From NCBI GenBank assembly GCA_025356915.1, contig JANXQG010000669.1:1-12786 (forward strand): a stretch of 12,786 nucleotides of DNA, written 5' to 3'. Shown here in pieces: positions 1 to 7,653 of this stretch (position 1 is the first letter of the stretch; the number at the start of each line of letters is the position of its first letter). The translations under genes and the position numbers were made by a program. Source of the stretch: Planctomycetota bacterium (GTDB taxonomy: Bacteria; Planctomycetota; Planctomycetia; Pirellulales; Thermoguttaceae). The notes below the pieces were generated by a model. The model searched no databases, was not told the origin of the DNA, and was given only the letters and a program-made list of their open reading frames with translations.

Positions 1-1695
1 GCTGGCCACATCCTCGGTCTCGGCATACCACTCGCTACGGTTTACCGCGAAGAGTTTTTCAAGATTCTCCGCGGGAATCTCCAAACCTTTGAGGTCGAGA
101 CTCTCGGTCGTGGGTACGTAACCGATCGGCGTCCGCGTGGCGTCGGCGTCGCCGCGGCAACGGTCGAGGATCCACTCGATCACGCGGAGGTTTTCGCCGT
201 AGCCCGGCCAAAGGAACTTGCCGTTCTCGTCGGTACGGAACCAGTTGACATGGAAAATCCGCGGAGGATTAGCCATCCGCCGGCCCATCGATAGCCAGTG
301 CTCGAAGTAATCGCCCATGTGGTAGCCGCAGAAGGGCAGCATGGCCATCGGATCGCGTCGGACCTCGCCCACCTTGCCAACCTGGGCGGCCGTTCGCTCC
401 GAGGCCATGGTGGCACCGACGAACGTGCCATGCTCCCAGTCAAATGCCTCATAGACCAGCGGCGCAAGCGATGCTCGGCGACCGCCGAATATGATCGCCG
501 AAATCGGCACGCCATGGTGATGCTCCGTGCGGCGCGAGACGGAGGGGCACTGGGTCAGCGGAGCGGTGAAGCGGCTGTTGGGATGGGCACCAACGACCGG
601 CTTGCCGTCGGCATCCTTCAGGCCAGGTTGCCAGGGACGGCCTTGCCAGTCGATCCCCTCGGCCGGCGGCTCGCCTTCGCCACCTTCCCACCACACGTTG
701 CCGTCCTTCGTCAGCACGACGTTGGTGTAAATGGTGTTGCGGGTGATGGTCTTCATCATGCTCGGGTTGCTCTTCTGGTTGGTTCCCGGCCCCACGCCGA
801 AAAACCCACTCTCGGGATTGATGGCCCAGAGCCGCCCGTCGGTGTCGATCCGCATCCAGGCGATGTCGTCGCCCACGGTCCAGATGCGATAGCCCTTGAT
901 CTTCAGGCCCTCGGGAGGAACGAGCATGGCCAAGTTGGTCTTGCCGCACGCGCTGGGGAAGGCGGCGGCGATATACTCAATGCGGCCTTCCGGGTCTTCG
1001 ATGCCCATGATCAGCATGTGCTCGGCCAGCCAGCCTTCTCGCTTGCCCAGATAGCTGGCAATCCGCAGCGCAAGGCACTTCTTTCCCAACAGCACATTGC
1101 CGCCGTAGCCGGAGCCACAACTCCAGATCGTGTTGCCTTCAGGGAAGTGAAGGATCAATCTGCGCTTGATGTCCAAATCGGCCTTGCTGTGCAGGCACTT
1201 GGTAAACTCGTTGCCACTGCCGAGCTGCTTCAGGACGGGCGAGCCGATGTGCGCCATGATCCGCATGTTCAAGACGACATAAATGCTATCGGTCAACTCG
1301 ACACCGATCTTGCTGAACGGCGAGCCGACAGGCCCCATCGAAAAGGGGATCACGTACATCTTCCGCCCGCGCATCGAACCCTTGAAGATTTCGCCGGCGC
1401 GGCGATAGCCTTCCTCGGGCGACATCCAGTTGTTGGTCGGGCCAGCATCCTCGCGCAGCGTGCTACAAATGAACGTCAGATCCTCGGTCCGCGCCACGTC
1501 GTTGATGGCCGTGCGGTGATAGAGACAGCCGGGGAGTTTTTCCTGATTCAGCAGGGTCATTTCGCCGGTCTGAACGGCCTCTTGCGTGAGGCGATCTTTC
1601 TCTTCTTCGGACCCGTCAATCCAAACAATCGAATCCGGCTCGCACAAACGAGCCATTTCCTCGACCCATTCCTGAAGTTCCCGATGCTGATTCAT
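1..1695 (-). CDS. pckG: Phosphoenolpyruvate carboxykinase, GTP-dependent (C-terminus cut by window edge)
   Basis: The cytosolic enzyme interconverts oxaloacetate and phosphoenolpyruvate with GTP/GDP, linking the TCA cycle to gluconeogenesis. I read 565 codons from the ATG at 1695 down to base 1 with no stop. GTP-type enzymes are usually about 590-620 residues, so roughly 30-50 residues lie outside the window. Visible motifs are the PEPCK-specific GYGGNVLLGKKC (about 196-207), EHM (225-227), the P-loop FPSACGKTN (246-254) with its mobile-loop cysteine C250, the kinase-2 motif VGDDIAWM (274-281), NPESGFFGVGPGT, and MLPFCGYHMGDYFEHW. By comparison with the human enzyme, K206, H226 and D277 should be the Mn ligands. 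These motifs separate it from the ATP-dependent PckA family. AGGA lies about 12 bases before the start. It follows the isomerase gene on the same strand after 124 bases. The opposite strand carries a 490-codon open frame, which I treat as a shadow. Family assignment is very secure. Confidence 0.97.
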   Translation of the reverse strand, partial: MNQHRELQEWVEEMARLCEPDSIVWIDGSEEEKDRLTQEAVQTGEMTLLNQEKLPGCLYHRTAINDVARTEDLTFICSTLREDAGPTNNWMSPEEGYRRAGEIFKGSMRGRKMYVIPFSMGPVGSPFSKIGVELTDSIYVVLNMRIMAHIGSPVLKQLGSGNEFTKCLHSKADLDIKRRLILHFPEGNTIWSCGSGYGGNVLLGKKCLALRIASYLGKREGWLAEHMLIMGIEDPEGRIEYIAAAFPSACGKTNLAMLVPPEGLKIKGYRIWTVGDDIAWMRIDTDGRLWAINPESGFFGVGPGTNQKSNPSMMKTITRNTIYTNVVLTKDGNVWWEGGEGEPPAEGIDWQGRPWQPGLKDADGKPVVGAHPNSRFTAPLTQCPSVSRRTEHHHGVPISAIIFGGRRASLAPLVYEAFDWEHGTFVGATMASERTAAQVGKVGEVRRDPMAMLPFCGYHMGDYFEHWLSMGRRMANPPRIFHVNWFRTDENGKFLWPGYGENLRVIEWILDRCRGDADATRTPIGYVPTTESLDLKGLEIPAENLEKLFAVNRSEWYAETEDVAS

Positions 1696-1743
1696 CTGAT
1701 TTCTTTCCTGATCCCATGGCGAATTCTGAAATACAAAAACACC

Positions 1744-1772
1744 ATTGTAATCGAGGATTCGGCCGACTAGAA
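1744..1772 (-). promoter_or_regulatory. Candidate promoter for pckG
   Basis: On the minus strand a TACAAT box (1749-1744) sits 17 bases downstream of TTCTAG (1772-1767), 48 bases before the pckG start. The -10 box is one mismatch from the sigma-70 consensus but the -35 box is poor. It would give pckG its own transcript after the hairpin that follows the isomerase gene. This is inference from motif spacing only. Confidence 0.25.
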
Positions 1773-1778
1773 CCCCCC

Positions 1779-1808
1779 CCTTTTCGCACGGTCCGTGAGA
1801 TCGAAAGG
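1779..1808 (-). terminator. Hairpin just after the isomerase stop codon
   Basis: An imperfect inverted repeat lies 12 bases beyond the TAA of the isomerase gene. The outer arms are CCTTTCG/CGAAAAGG, the inner arms CACGG/CCGTG, with an unpaired ATCT on one side. A run of eight C (1773-1780 on the plus strand, so G on the transcript) follows instead of a U tract, so it is not a classic intrinsic terminator. It may be a 3'-end stabilising structure or a weak terminator separating the isomerase from pckG. Confidence 0.35.
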
Positions 1809-1819
1809 TGAAGAGTGAG

Positions 1820-2782
1820 TTATTTCGCCAACTCTCGCGTTCCGGGCTTGAAATGCGGCCAGGCGGAGGTGTATTTCACGGTCGTCCGCGGGCGTTCGAG
1901 GTGGGATATTTTCACCAGCAGTTCCTCGGCCAATGCCTCGTCGATCGCCCCGGTGAGATCGGAAATCTTCTTCGTGCCGGGCACGACTTCGTCGCAGCGA
2001 ATCAGATGGACGCCGAACGGCGAACGGACTGGAGGACTGATCTGTCCGGCTTTAAGCTCAAAAGCGGCGCGGGAGAACGACTCGTCCATGGGACCATGGC
2101 GGCCGATCTTGCCGAGTCGGCCGCCTTGCTTGCCGCTGGGGCCGGCGGAGTATTTTGCCGCAGCCGCGGCAAAGTCGAGCTTGCCGGAGGTAATCTCCGC
2201 ACGGATCGATTCGGCCTGCTTCTCCAATGCCTCGGTCTCCTTTTGGCTGGCCCCGGCCACAGGGCGAAGAAGAATGTGGCTGACGACCAACTCCGTGCCG
2301 TCCAGATCGCCGTGGTGATTCTGGAACCAGGTCTCACGACGTTGTGGCGTGCGGTACTTGGCCAGATAGCGATCCCAGACCAGCCGCCAGAGAACCTGTC
2401 GTTCGAGATCGGCCTGGGTGATTGATTCAGCCTTGGGTACGTCGGACACTTTGCGGCCCTCTGCGGCCAAGCGGATCTGGAACTGTTTTTGGGCCTTGGC
2501 CAGTTCCGCTGCACTCGGGACATCGCCTGCACGGAGTGCGTAGGCAAGAACCAGCCGGCGATTGACGATCTCTTCCAACACCTGGGCCTGAGCCATCGGC
2601 AACATATCGCCGGTCGGCTTTTTGTTACGAAAGACCAAGTCCATCATCTGCTGAGTCTCGGCCACTTCGACCGGGTCGTCGCCCACCATGGCGGCGACAG
2701 CAGGCTCCGTCGGCCGCGCCTGCGCAAAGCTTGGGGTGGCGATCGAAAGGAAGCCAAACAGCCAAACGAATCTCGCGTTCAT
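1820..2782 (-). CDS. Secreted parvulin-type peptidyl-prolyl cis-trans isomerase (SurA/PpiC-like)
   Basis: A 320-residue exported chaperone or proline isomerase. Residues 1-20 form a signal peptide (MNARFVWLFGFLSIATPSFA then Q), so it should act in the periplasm. Residues about 27-160 form a helical SurA-like chaperone region (including VLEEIVNRRLVLAYA, 68-82). The rotamase domain spans about 164-268, with VSHILLRP (167-174), FAAAAAKYSAGPSGKQGGRLG (from 204) and the closing SPFGVHLIRCDE (254-265). The frame is open upstream to 2845, but the ATG at 2782 is preferred because AAAGGA lies about 9 bases before it and it alone puts the hydrophobic signal at the N-terminus. A DUF1598 gene lies 201 bases upstream on the same strand and pckG 124 bases downstream. 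Substrates are unknown; helping to fold exported proteins is the family role. The domain assignment is secure, the exact role is not. Confidence 0.9.
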   Translation of the reverse strand: MNARFVWLFGFLSIATPSFAQARPTEPAVAAMVGDDPVEVAETQQMMDLVFRNKKPTGDMLPMAQAQVLEEIVNRRLVLAYALRAGDVPSAAELAKAQKQFQIRLAAEGRKVSDVPKAESITQADLERQVLWRLVWDRYLAKYRTPQRRETWFQNHHGDLDGTELVVSHILLRPVAGASQKETEALEKQAESIRAEITSGKLDFAAAAAKYSAGPSGKQGGRLGKIGRHGPMDESFSRAAFELKAGQISPPVRSPFGVHLIRCDEVVPGTKKISDLTGAIDEALAEELLVKISHLERPRTTVKYTSAWPHFKPGTRELAK

Positions 2783-2869
2783 GGGCCCCGTCCTTTGTGA
2801 TGCATGCGTGGGCCGCCCACACGGAAGTGCGCAGCACGGCCCCATGGTAGTTTAGCACCAATTTGGAGT

Positions 2870-2887
2870 GCGAGGGCTTGCCCTCGC
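2870..2887. repeat. Perfect GC-rich palindrome with a T run
   Basis: GCGAGGGC and GCCCTCGC are perfect 8-base arms around TT. TTTT follows on the plus strand. It lies between the DUF1598 gene and the isomerase gene, both on the minus strand. Read on plus it resembles an intrinsic terminator, but no plus-strand gene ends there. Read on minus it has no U tract. I favour a REP-like intergenic palindrome; it could also reduce read-through between the two minus-strand genes. Confidence 0.5.
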
Positions 2888-2983
2888 TTTTCCTGCCTCA
2901 CTTTTCAAAACGCGTGCGCAGCGTATAGGTTGGAAACCGGCCTGAAAAGCGGTGGCAAGCCAGCCGCGCTCCATAATAGTTGC

Positions 2984-4723
2984 TCAGTCCCACCACCAGC
3001 GGTCGGCTGCTTGCGGCTTCGCGGCGTTGCTGGGCCGCTTCTCCTGAAGCTGTGGATAGCTCTCGACCTTGATCGCTTGCCGGCTCACCAGTTCGCTGGT
3101 CTTCACTTCCACGCCGCCGCTGACATGCGCGACAAACAGGCCCTGACGGAGTACGCGATAGTTGACGACCGAATCGACTTCCTTGGGGACAGCCCCTTGT
3201 TGGACGACGAATGCCTGCGGATTGCCAAAATAGGCCATGTGCCAGTTCACCTTGTCGGCCATGCCTTCTTCGCGAACGAGCGAAGCGGCCAGGGCCAGGT
3301 CACACAGGTTTCGTAACTCGGCATAGATCGGATATTTCACGCAAAGTTCTCCGAAGTGCTTGGTGAAGCTCTCGGTGAACTGGCGATTCAGCGGCTCCGA
3401 TTCGCCGGGGTGGATCCGCTCGCCCTGGGTCGTGAGGTGTTCATTTTCGCTCTCGACCTTTACGCCCTGGCCGCGGATGTTGAAAGCCAGATGGTCCTTG
3501 GAAGTCTGGATGGAATCGTAGTTGAGCGTGAACCACCAACGGAGCACGCCCATTTCTTTAGGCGGGGTCTTGATCTGACTCATGTAGCTCGTCACGCCCG
3601 GCACGCCTTCTTCCAGGCCCATGCCGACGAGTTTCATGCGGTAGTCGGCCTCGACCAGTGTGCGTGCCGCTCGGGTCTGGGGATCCAATCCGCCGAAGAC
3701 CTCAATGTCTTGCTTGCCGACCGCGGCGCGGAACTGCTCGCACCAAGTTTTGAGGGCGGCAGTCCCTTCAGGAATTCGCCGTTTGCTCCACTTGGCCTGG
3801 AATTCCTGGACGTTTTTCAGCGATTCCTTGCGCGGATTGATCATGCAGCCGAAATGGGCATCGCGGTTGGTCATCATCTGGCGGAAAATAACCACAAGGT
3901 CATCCAGCCGAACGACCGGGTCGCCCGTATCGCGCGAGACAATGCGGTTTTCAGCTCCCAGAATCCAGTCGCCCGCCGGTCCGGCCAGCACCAGGTCGCC
4001 CGTCTCGGGATAGACGAACACGTACTCGATCCGCCGCAGACCTGCGAGATACTTCATCGTTTCATCAACGCCCTGGCCCAGGGCCTCATTGAGCTGGATC
4101 TGCTTCTCCAGCCGAGTGAGCGAGATCATCCGCAGAGGCGAACTGCACCGCACATCGTCCTGGCCCACCCGCTGCTGATTATTGGCACGCAGAGCAGCTA
4201 GGTCTCCCGTACGGGCTTCTTTCATCAAGGGACGCAATATACCCTTGGGGTCAACATAGACGCCGGTGGCAAATTCCGACAGGGTGCCGATGCCGCCGTT
4301 GTCCGCCCAGGTCTTGGTCGCAACGGTGCTGGTGATGAGAGCCTTGAGCGGTTCAAAGTCGGCTGCGCCGTTGCCAGCGGCTGCACCACCGATCGGCGCG
4401 ACGCCCTGGGCTGCCAAGATATGGGCGCGGAGGCGATCATCACCGACGCGAGCCACGGTTTTCACGGCGGCTGCTGGCGCCCCGGCCTGAATCTGGGCCG
4501 CAGCCACCTGCGCGAGCATCGCGTCGCGCTGCTTCGGATCCGCCACCTTTTGAGCGGCGTCGAGGGCCGGGGCGAATTCGCCCGCAGCCAACTGGGCCTG
4601 AACACCTGCATTCGGCGGATCCCCCCGAGATGCCGAGGCTATCGACCCCAGAAGGCCGACTCCTACTAAAAGTATCAATACCTGCCTCAATCCAACTCTG
4701 ACTGTTCCGGTTCGCAACAACAT
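2984..4723 (-). CDS. Secreted DUF1598-type protein of unknown function
   Basis: A 579-residue exported protein that I recognise as DUF1598-like, a family I know from planctomycetes and for which no function is known to me. Residues 1-32 are a signal peptide: basic start, then VLILLVGVGLLGSIASASA-like core. Residues about 40-110 are alanine-rich paired helices that look like TPR units (AAGEFAPALDAAQKV, AAAQIQAGAPAAAVKTV). The conserved body runs from about 140 (GGIGTLSEFATGVYVDPKG) through RRIEYVFVYPETGDLVLAGPA and WWFTLNYDSI (396-405) to LFVAHVSGGVEV (529-540). The C-terminus is WWWD. The frame stays open to a TTG at 4819, but the ATG at 4723 has GGAG six bases upstream and begins directly with the signal peptide. 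A TATATA box at 4758-4753 is a possible -10. It heads the minus-strand block with the isomerase and pckG. Family call fairly secure; function unknown. Confidence 0.85.
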   Translation of the reverse strand: MLLRTGTVRVGLRQVLILLVGVGLLGSIASASRGDPPNAGVQAQLAAGEFAPALDAAQKVADPKQRDAMLAQVAAAQIQAGAPAAAVKTVARVGDDRLRAHILAAQGVAPIGGAAAGNGAADFEPLKALITSTVATKTWADNGGIGTLSEFATGVYVDPKGILRPLMKEARTGDLAALRANNQQRVGQDDVRCSSPLRMISLTRLEKQIQLNEALGQGVDETMKYLAGLRRIEYVFVYPETGDLVLAGPAGDWILGAENRIVSRDTGDPVVRLDDLVVIFRQMMTNRDAHFGCMINPRKESLKNVQEFQAKWSKRRIPEGTAALKTWCEQFRAAVGKQDIEVFGGLDPQTRAARTLVEADYRMKLVGMGLEEGVPGVTSYMSQIKTPPKEMGVLRWWFTLNYDSIQTSKDHLAFNIRGQGVKVESENEHLTTQGERIHPGESEPLNRQFTESFTKHFGELCVKYPIYAELRNLCDLALAASLVREEGMADKVNWHMAYFGNPQAFVVQQGAVPKEVDSVVNYRVLRQGLFVAHVSGGVEVKTSELVSRQAIKVESYPQLQEKRPSNAAKPQAADRWWWD

Positions 4724-4827
4724 ATTTGGCTCCATCAATGGGACTGGCCCGTTATATACCCTACTACCACTATGAGCAGACGAGGCAAGAAATGCAAGCA
4801 GGAAAAATGCAAAGCCCAACGTAAAAA

Positions 4828-4894
4828 GGTCAGGTCGATGTTTTCGGGCAAGGATCTCTGGTAAATTCCACCCGTTTTTGCCGAAAAATGGACC
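4828..4894 (+). repeat. Dispersed repeat, left part (copy 1)
   Basis: Counted by hand, 55 of 67 bases match 8252-8322 with one 4-base gap. The opening GGTCA..TC.ATG.TTC is shared, as is GGCAAGGATC (4847-4856 and 8271-8280), and the last 15 bases GCCGAAAAATGGACC (4880-4894 and 8308-8322) are identical. In copy 2 the sequence continues directly into the right part; here it is separated from its right part by about 280 bases. Confidence 0.75.
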
Positions 4895-4923
4895 GACGCC
4901 CAGGTTGGGTTGTACATAAATTG

Positions 4924-4946
4924 TAGGGTGCTTGGAGCGAACCCTT
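4924..4946. repeat. Hairpin followed by a GTGGGTTACGCT phrase
   Basis: AGGGT-GCT-TGG-AGC-GA-ACCCT folds as an 8-base-pair stem with a two-base bulge and a three-base loop. It is followed at 4951-4967 by AAATGGTGGGTTACGCT. From memory, strings like GTAGGGTGGGTTA...AACCCACC recur as palindromic intergenic repeats in planctomycete genomes. This looks like a degenerate member, but I could not check that. Confidence 0.4.
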
Positions 4947-5175
4947 AGGGAAATGGTGGGTTACGCTAGGGCGATAGAGGATCTCCAAGGCAAATACCTT
5001 GCGCTAATGCCGCTTCTGAGCATTGCTCAGGCAGGGATAGACGGGAGACATGGCCCCGTCCTCCTCCAGGAACTTCTTGTTCCCCGATTCCACAAAAACA
5101 TCGGATCGGTTGAGGTTCTAAATGGCTTTGCGTGATTCCAGGAGATGCCCTACAGCTACAGTAACGCGTTTTCCC

Positions 5176-5195
5176 GACTTTGCAATTCTCCTGCG
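5176..5195 (+). repeat. Dispersed repeat, right part (copy 1)
   Basis: GACTTTGCAATTCTCCTGCG matches 8331-8350 at 19 of 20 bases (C for T at the eighth position). In copy 2 it follows the GCCGAAAAATGGACC part after only eight bases, so copy 1 appears split by about 280 bases. Both copies are followed by a second CTCCTGC or TCCTGCG unit. Confidence 0.7.
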
Positions 5196-5211
5196 AATCT
5201 CCTGCTGCCGG

Positions 5212-5240
5212 TGGACTGGCACACGTCGAGAGGGTATTCT
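5212..5240 (+). promoter_or_regulatory. Candidate promoter for the esterase
   Basis: TGGACT (5212-5217) and TATTCT (5235-5240) are separated by 17 bases. Each matches the sigma-70 consensus at four of six positions. It would leave a leader of about 57 bases before the esterase ATG. It starts 16 bases after the right part of the dispersed repeat. Inference from motif and spacing only. Confidence 0.3.
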
Positions 5241-5304
5241 GATTCACATCGCCAACCTTCGGTGGCAAAGGCAAAAACATCTGAACTGCAATGAGGAGAT
5301 CGCT

Positions 5305-6258
5305 ATGTACCGCATCGTATCGCTACGCAATAGTCTTCTTGGGCCATCTCTGTCGGCGGCGGTGGCCGTTACGATTGTCTTAGCTTGGACGCCCATGGCC
5401 GCTCAGGCGGCGGCGCCCAACTCCGAAAGGCTCTCCCTCTGGTCCGGTCAGGCACCCGTGGGCGGCGGTAAGTTTGAGTCGGCTGGTGTTTCAGTTACTG
5501 TCCACCGTCCGGCCCCTGAGAAAGCCAATGGTGCGGCCATGGTGATTTGCCCAGGCGGCGGGTATGGGGGCCTGGTGACTGGCGCGGAGGGGCATGGCAT
5601 TGCCAAGTGGCTCAATCAGCATGGCATCGCAGGGATCGTGCTGGAGTACCGTCTCCCGGGCGGAAGATCCTTCGTGCCGCTGATCGACGCGCAACGAGCC
5701 ATCCGCATGGTTCGCTTCAACGCCAAGCAGTGGAACATCAACCCAAATCAGATCGGCGTCATCGGCTTCTCGGCAGGCGGGCACCTGGCCTCCACGGCAG
5801 GCACTCACTTCGACGACGGCGATCTCAAAGCGACTGATCCAGTCAATCGCGTGAGTTGCCGCCCCGATTTCGCCATCCTGGTCTACCCGGTTGTCACGAT
5901 GGGCTCGAAGACCCATGGCGGCTCGAAGGCGAACCTGCTGGGCCATAATCCCAAGCCGGAACTGGTGGACCTTTTCTCCAACGAGAAGCAAGTCACCGAC
6001 AGGACGCCGCCCATGTTCCTGGCCCATGCCAAAGACGACACGCTCGTCTCGCCGGAGAATAGCCGGATGCTTTACGAGGCGTTGAAGGCACACAAGCTGG
6101 TGGCGGAATACTTGGAACTGCCGAGCGGCGGCCACGGACTGAACGGCTACAAGGGGCCCATGTGGGATGCCTGGCAAACCAAGTCGCTTGAATGGCTGGT
6201 GTTGCAGAAGATGATCTCCGACGCCGATACCAAGGGCACGGTTGGGTCAGGCAAGTAA
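5305..6258 (+). CDS. Secreted alpha/beta-hydrolase esterase (acetyl-esterase / BD-FAE-like)
   Basis: A 317-residue exported serine hydrolase. Residues 1-35 are a signal peptide ending AAQA, so it acts in the periplasm or outside. The oxyanion segment is PGGGYGG (83-89), the nucleophile elbow GFSAGGH (154-160) has Ser156, and the other triad residues are Asp245 in HAKDDTLVSP and His277 in SGGHGL. This layout fits carbohydrate esterases related to acetylxylan or feruloyl esterases that remove acyl groups from polysaccharides; the actual substrate cannot be told. The frame is open up to 5122, but the ATG at 5305 has GAGGAG six bases upstream, and the upstream codons lie in the repeat and candidate promoter. 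It appears monocistronic: a repeat-rich gap lies before it and the kinase gene starts 113 bases after it. It is not adjacent to the beta-propeller enzymes at 9250-11536, though a shared role is possible. An antisense frame over 5491-6177 is a shadow. Confidence 0.9.
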   Translation: MYRIVSLRNSLLGPSLSAAVAVTIVLAWTPMAAQAAAPNSERLSLWSGQAPVGGGKFESAGVSVTVHRPAPEKANGAAMVICPGGGYGGLVTGAEGHGIAKWLNQHGIAGIVLEYRLPGGRSFVPLIDAQRAIRMVRFNAKQWNINPNQIGVIGFSAGGHLASTAGTHFDDGDLKATDPVNRVSCRPDFAILVYPVVTMGSKTHGGSKANLLGHNPKPELVDLFSNEKQVTDRTPPMFLAHAKDDTLVSPENSRMLYEALKAHKLVAEYLELPSGGHGLNGYKGPMWDAWQTKSLEWLVLQKMISDADTKGTVGSGK

Positions 6259-6371
6259 ATAACCGAGTTCTCTGCCTTGCGTCTATTTCCGTAACCTATC
6301 CTTGATTAACCCAACGATTGCATGGGCCATGTTTTTATTCGCAAATACATCCCAAGATTGAAAGATACAAC

Positions 6372-7574
6372 ATGAGCGACATTCTCTGCCCAGCCCAACT
6401 CGATAGCAACTCGTTGTATGTCCTGTCCCCGCTTCCTCCAGCGAAGACCTACTTTGCTCCCGCTGGTCGAGACACCCCTGCTGAGCTTTGTCGCAAGGCA
6501 GCGGTCATCGAACGTATTCCACTGCTCAATAATGCCCTGGACGCCATGCCGAACATGGTGATGATCCTCAACAACAATCGGCAGATCGTTGCCGCCAACC
6601 GAAAATTGCTCACCATTCTCGGTGCCAGCGTGGGGGAACTCGTCGAGAAGAGACCCGGAGAGGCGATCAACTGCATTCGGGCCAAGGATGGGCCTGACGG
6701 CTGCGGCACGAGTACGCATTGTGCAACCTGCGGGGCTGTCAATGCGGTCATGGATAGCATGAAGAACAATGCCGAGGCTGTGCGAGAATGCCGTATTTTG
6801 GTCCAAACCCCATCTGAGGTTGTCCCGCTCGACATTCGGGTGACGGCTTCTCCATTTAAGGTCGAGAATGAAGCCTTCGTCCTGGTAGCAATTGAAGACA
6901 TTAGCAATGAAAAAAGAGTGGCCGTCCTCCAACGCACATTCTTCCACGATGTCCTGAATACGGCTGGTTGCATCCTGGGCTATGTGGATTACCTTGCCTC
7001 CGACTCATCCTCTGACCCAGAAGTGTGCGATCGGTTGTCGAGCCTCTCCAGGCAGTTGATTGAGGAGATTCAATCCCAGCGGGATTTACTCCACGCCGAA
7101 TCGGGTGAATTGAAGCCCAATCACGTACCGCTCAAGGCAGGTCAAGTTTTGGACGAACTTCGCACTCAGTACCTCAAGCACCCGGTAGCAGTGAACCGAA
7201 ACATCTCTATCGGCCAGACGTGGGAAGGGGCGGTCATCACGGATAAGCAGATTCTCCAGCGTGTTCTCGGCAACATGCTGAAAAATGCTCTTGAGGCTAC
7301 ATTACCAAAAGGAACCGTCACTTTATCCTGCATCGACAACGGCGAGACCGTGACTTTCGCAGTCAATAACCCGGAAGTCATGCCCAAAGAAGTCCAGCTT
7401 CAGGTCTTCCAGCGGTCGTTCAGTACCAAGGGCGAACCGGGCCGGGGGATCGGAACCTACAGCATGAAGCTGTTTGGGGAACGGTATCTGAAGGGCCGAG
7501 TGGATTTTGCGAGCCGAACTTCTTTAGGCACAACCTTTCGGCTGGCGTTGCTGAAGAAGCCGCTGCCGGTGTAG
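6372..7574 (+). CDS. Soluble PAS histidine kinase with a four-cysteine cluster
   Basis: A 400-residue sensor kinase with no membrane segment or signal peptide, so it should sense a cytoplasmic signal. A PAS domain covers about 50-178 (LDAMPNMVMILNNNRQIVAAN, from 56; closing VAIEDISNEKR). Its middle carries Cys101, Cys111, Cys117 and Cys120 in CIRAKDGPDGCGTSTHCATCG, a spacing that could bind a metal or act as a thiol switch. The phosphoacceptor box is FFHDVLNTAG with His192, of the HDxxN kind. The ATPase domain has the N-box NMLKNALEA (301-309) and STKG...GRGIGTYS (351-364). The usual DxGxG G1 motif is replaced by VNNPEVMP (331-338), which I recall from a known kinase subfamily, so it need not be inactive. 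A TTG at 6318 is in frame, but the ATG at 6372 is more likely; upstream AAAG is only a weak ribosome site. Its partner is probably the receiver protein at 8359-8805. Confidence 0.88.
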   Translation: MSDILCPAQLDSNSLYVLSPLPPAKTYFAPAGRDTPAELCRKAAVIERIPLLNNALDAMPNMVMILNNNRQIVAANRKLLTILGASVGELVEKRPGEAINCIRAKDGPDGCGTSTHCATCGAVNAVMDSMKNNAEAVRECRILVQTPSEVVPLDIRVTASPFKVENEAFVLVAIEDISNEKRVAVLQRTFFHDVLNTAGCILGYVDYLASDSSSDPEVCDRLSSLSRQLIEEIQSQRDLLHAESGELKPNHVPLKAGQVLDELRTQYLKHPVAVNRNISIGQTWEGAVITDKQILQRVLGNMLKNALEATLPKGTVTLSCIDNGETVTFAVNNPEVMPKEVQLQVFQRSFSTKGEPGRGIGTYSMKLFGERYLKGRVDFASRTSLGTTFRLALLKKPLPV

Positions 7575-7653
7575 TGCGGGATACAGGAGAATATCCTGCC
7601 TCTGGAACGTCGATCGGGTTACTATGGCGTTGTAAAATAAGTTGACCAATCAC

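Larger units (their letters stand above)
4724..5304. other. Gene-poor stretch with dispersed repeats and possible gene debris
   Basis: This 581-base gap separates divergent genes. It holds the left part of a dispersed repeat (4828-4894), a hairpin (4924-4946), a small palindrome CTGAGC-ATT-GCTCAG (about 5015-5029), the right part of the repeat (5176-5195) and a candidate promoter (5212-5240). On the minus strand 5117-5004 is an open stretch of 37 codons bounded by stops, with strongly G/C-ending codons (reads FVESGNKKFLEEDGAMSP in part). It could be debris of a lost gene, but I do not recognise it. The 67-codon plus frame at 4932-5135 begins with TTG, covers the hairpin region and is not convincing. 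Confidence 0.5.

Noticed and set aside
298..1770. 490-codon open frame on the plus strand
   Set aside because: It is antisense to the PEP carboxykinase gene, whose motifs are unambiguous. The plus-strand reading has no recognisable domain and arises from codon bias.
1808..2425. Plus-strand open frames opposite the isomerase gene
   Set aside because: They are antisense to a clear signal-peptide and parvulin coding frame; no motif or ribosome site supports them.
3356..4201. 281-codon plus-strand open frame
   Set aside because: It is fully antisense to the DUF1598-type gene and lacks any protein-like motif.
4932..5135. 67-codon plus-strand frame in the intergenic repeat region
   Set aside because: It starts with TTG inside a hairpin, has no ribosome site and covers the repeat-like GTGGGTTACGCT phrase.
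5491..6177. 228-codon minus-strand open frame
   Set aside because: It is antisense to the esterase, whose catalytic triad and signal peptide are visible on the plus strand.
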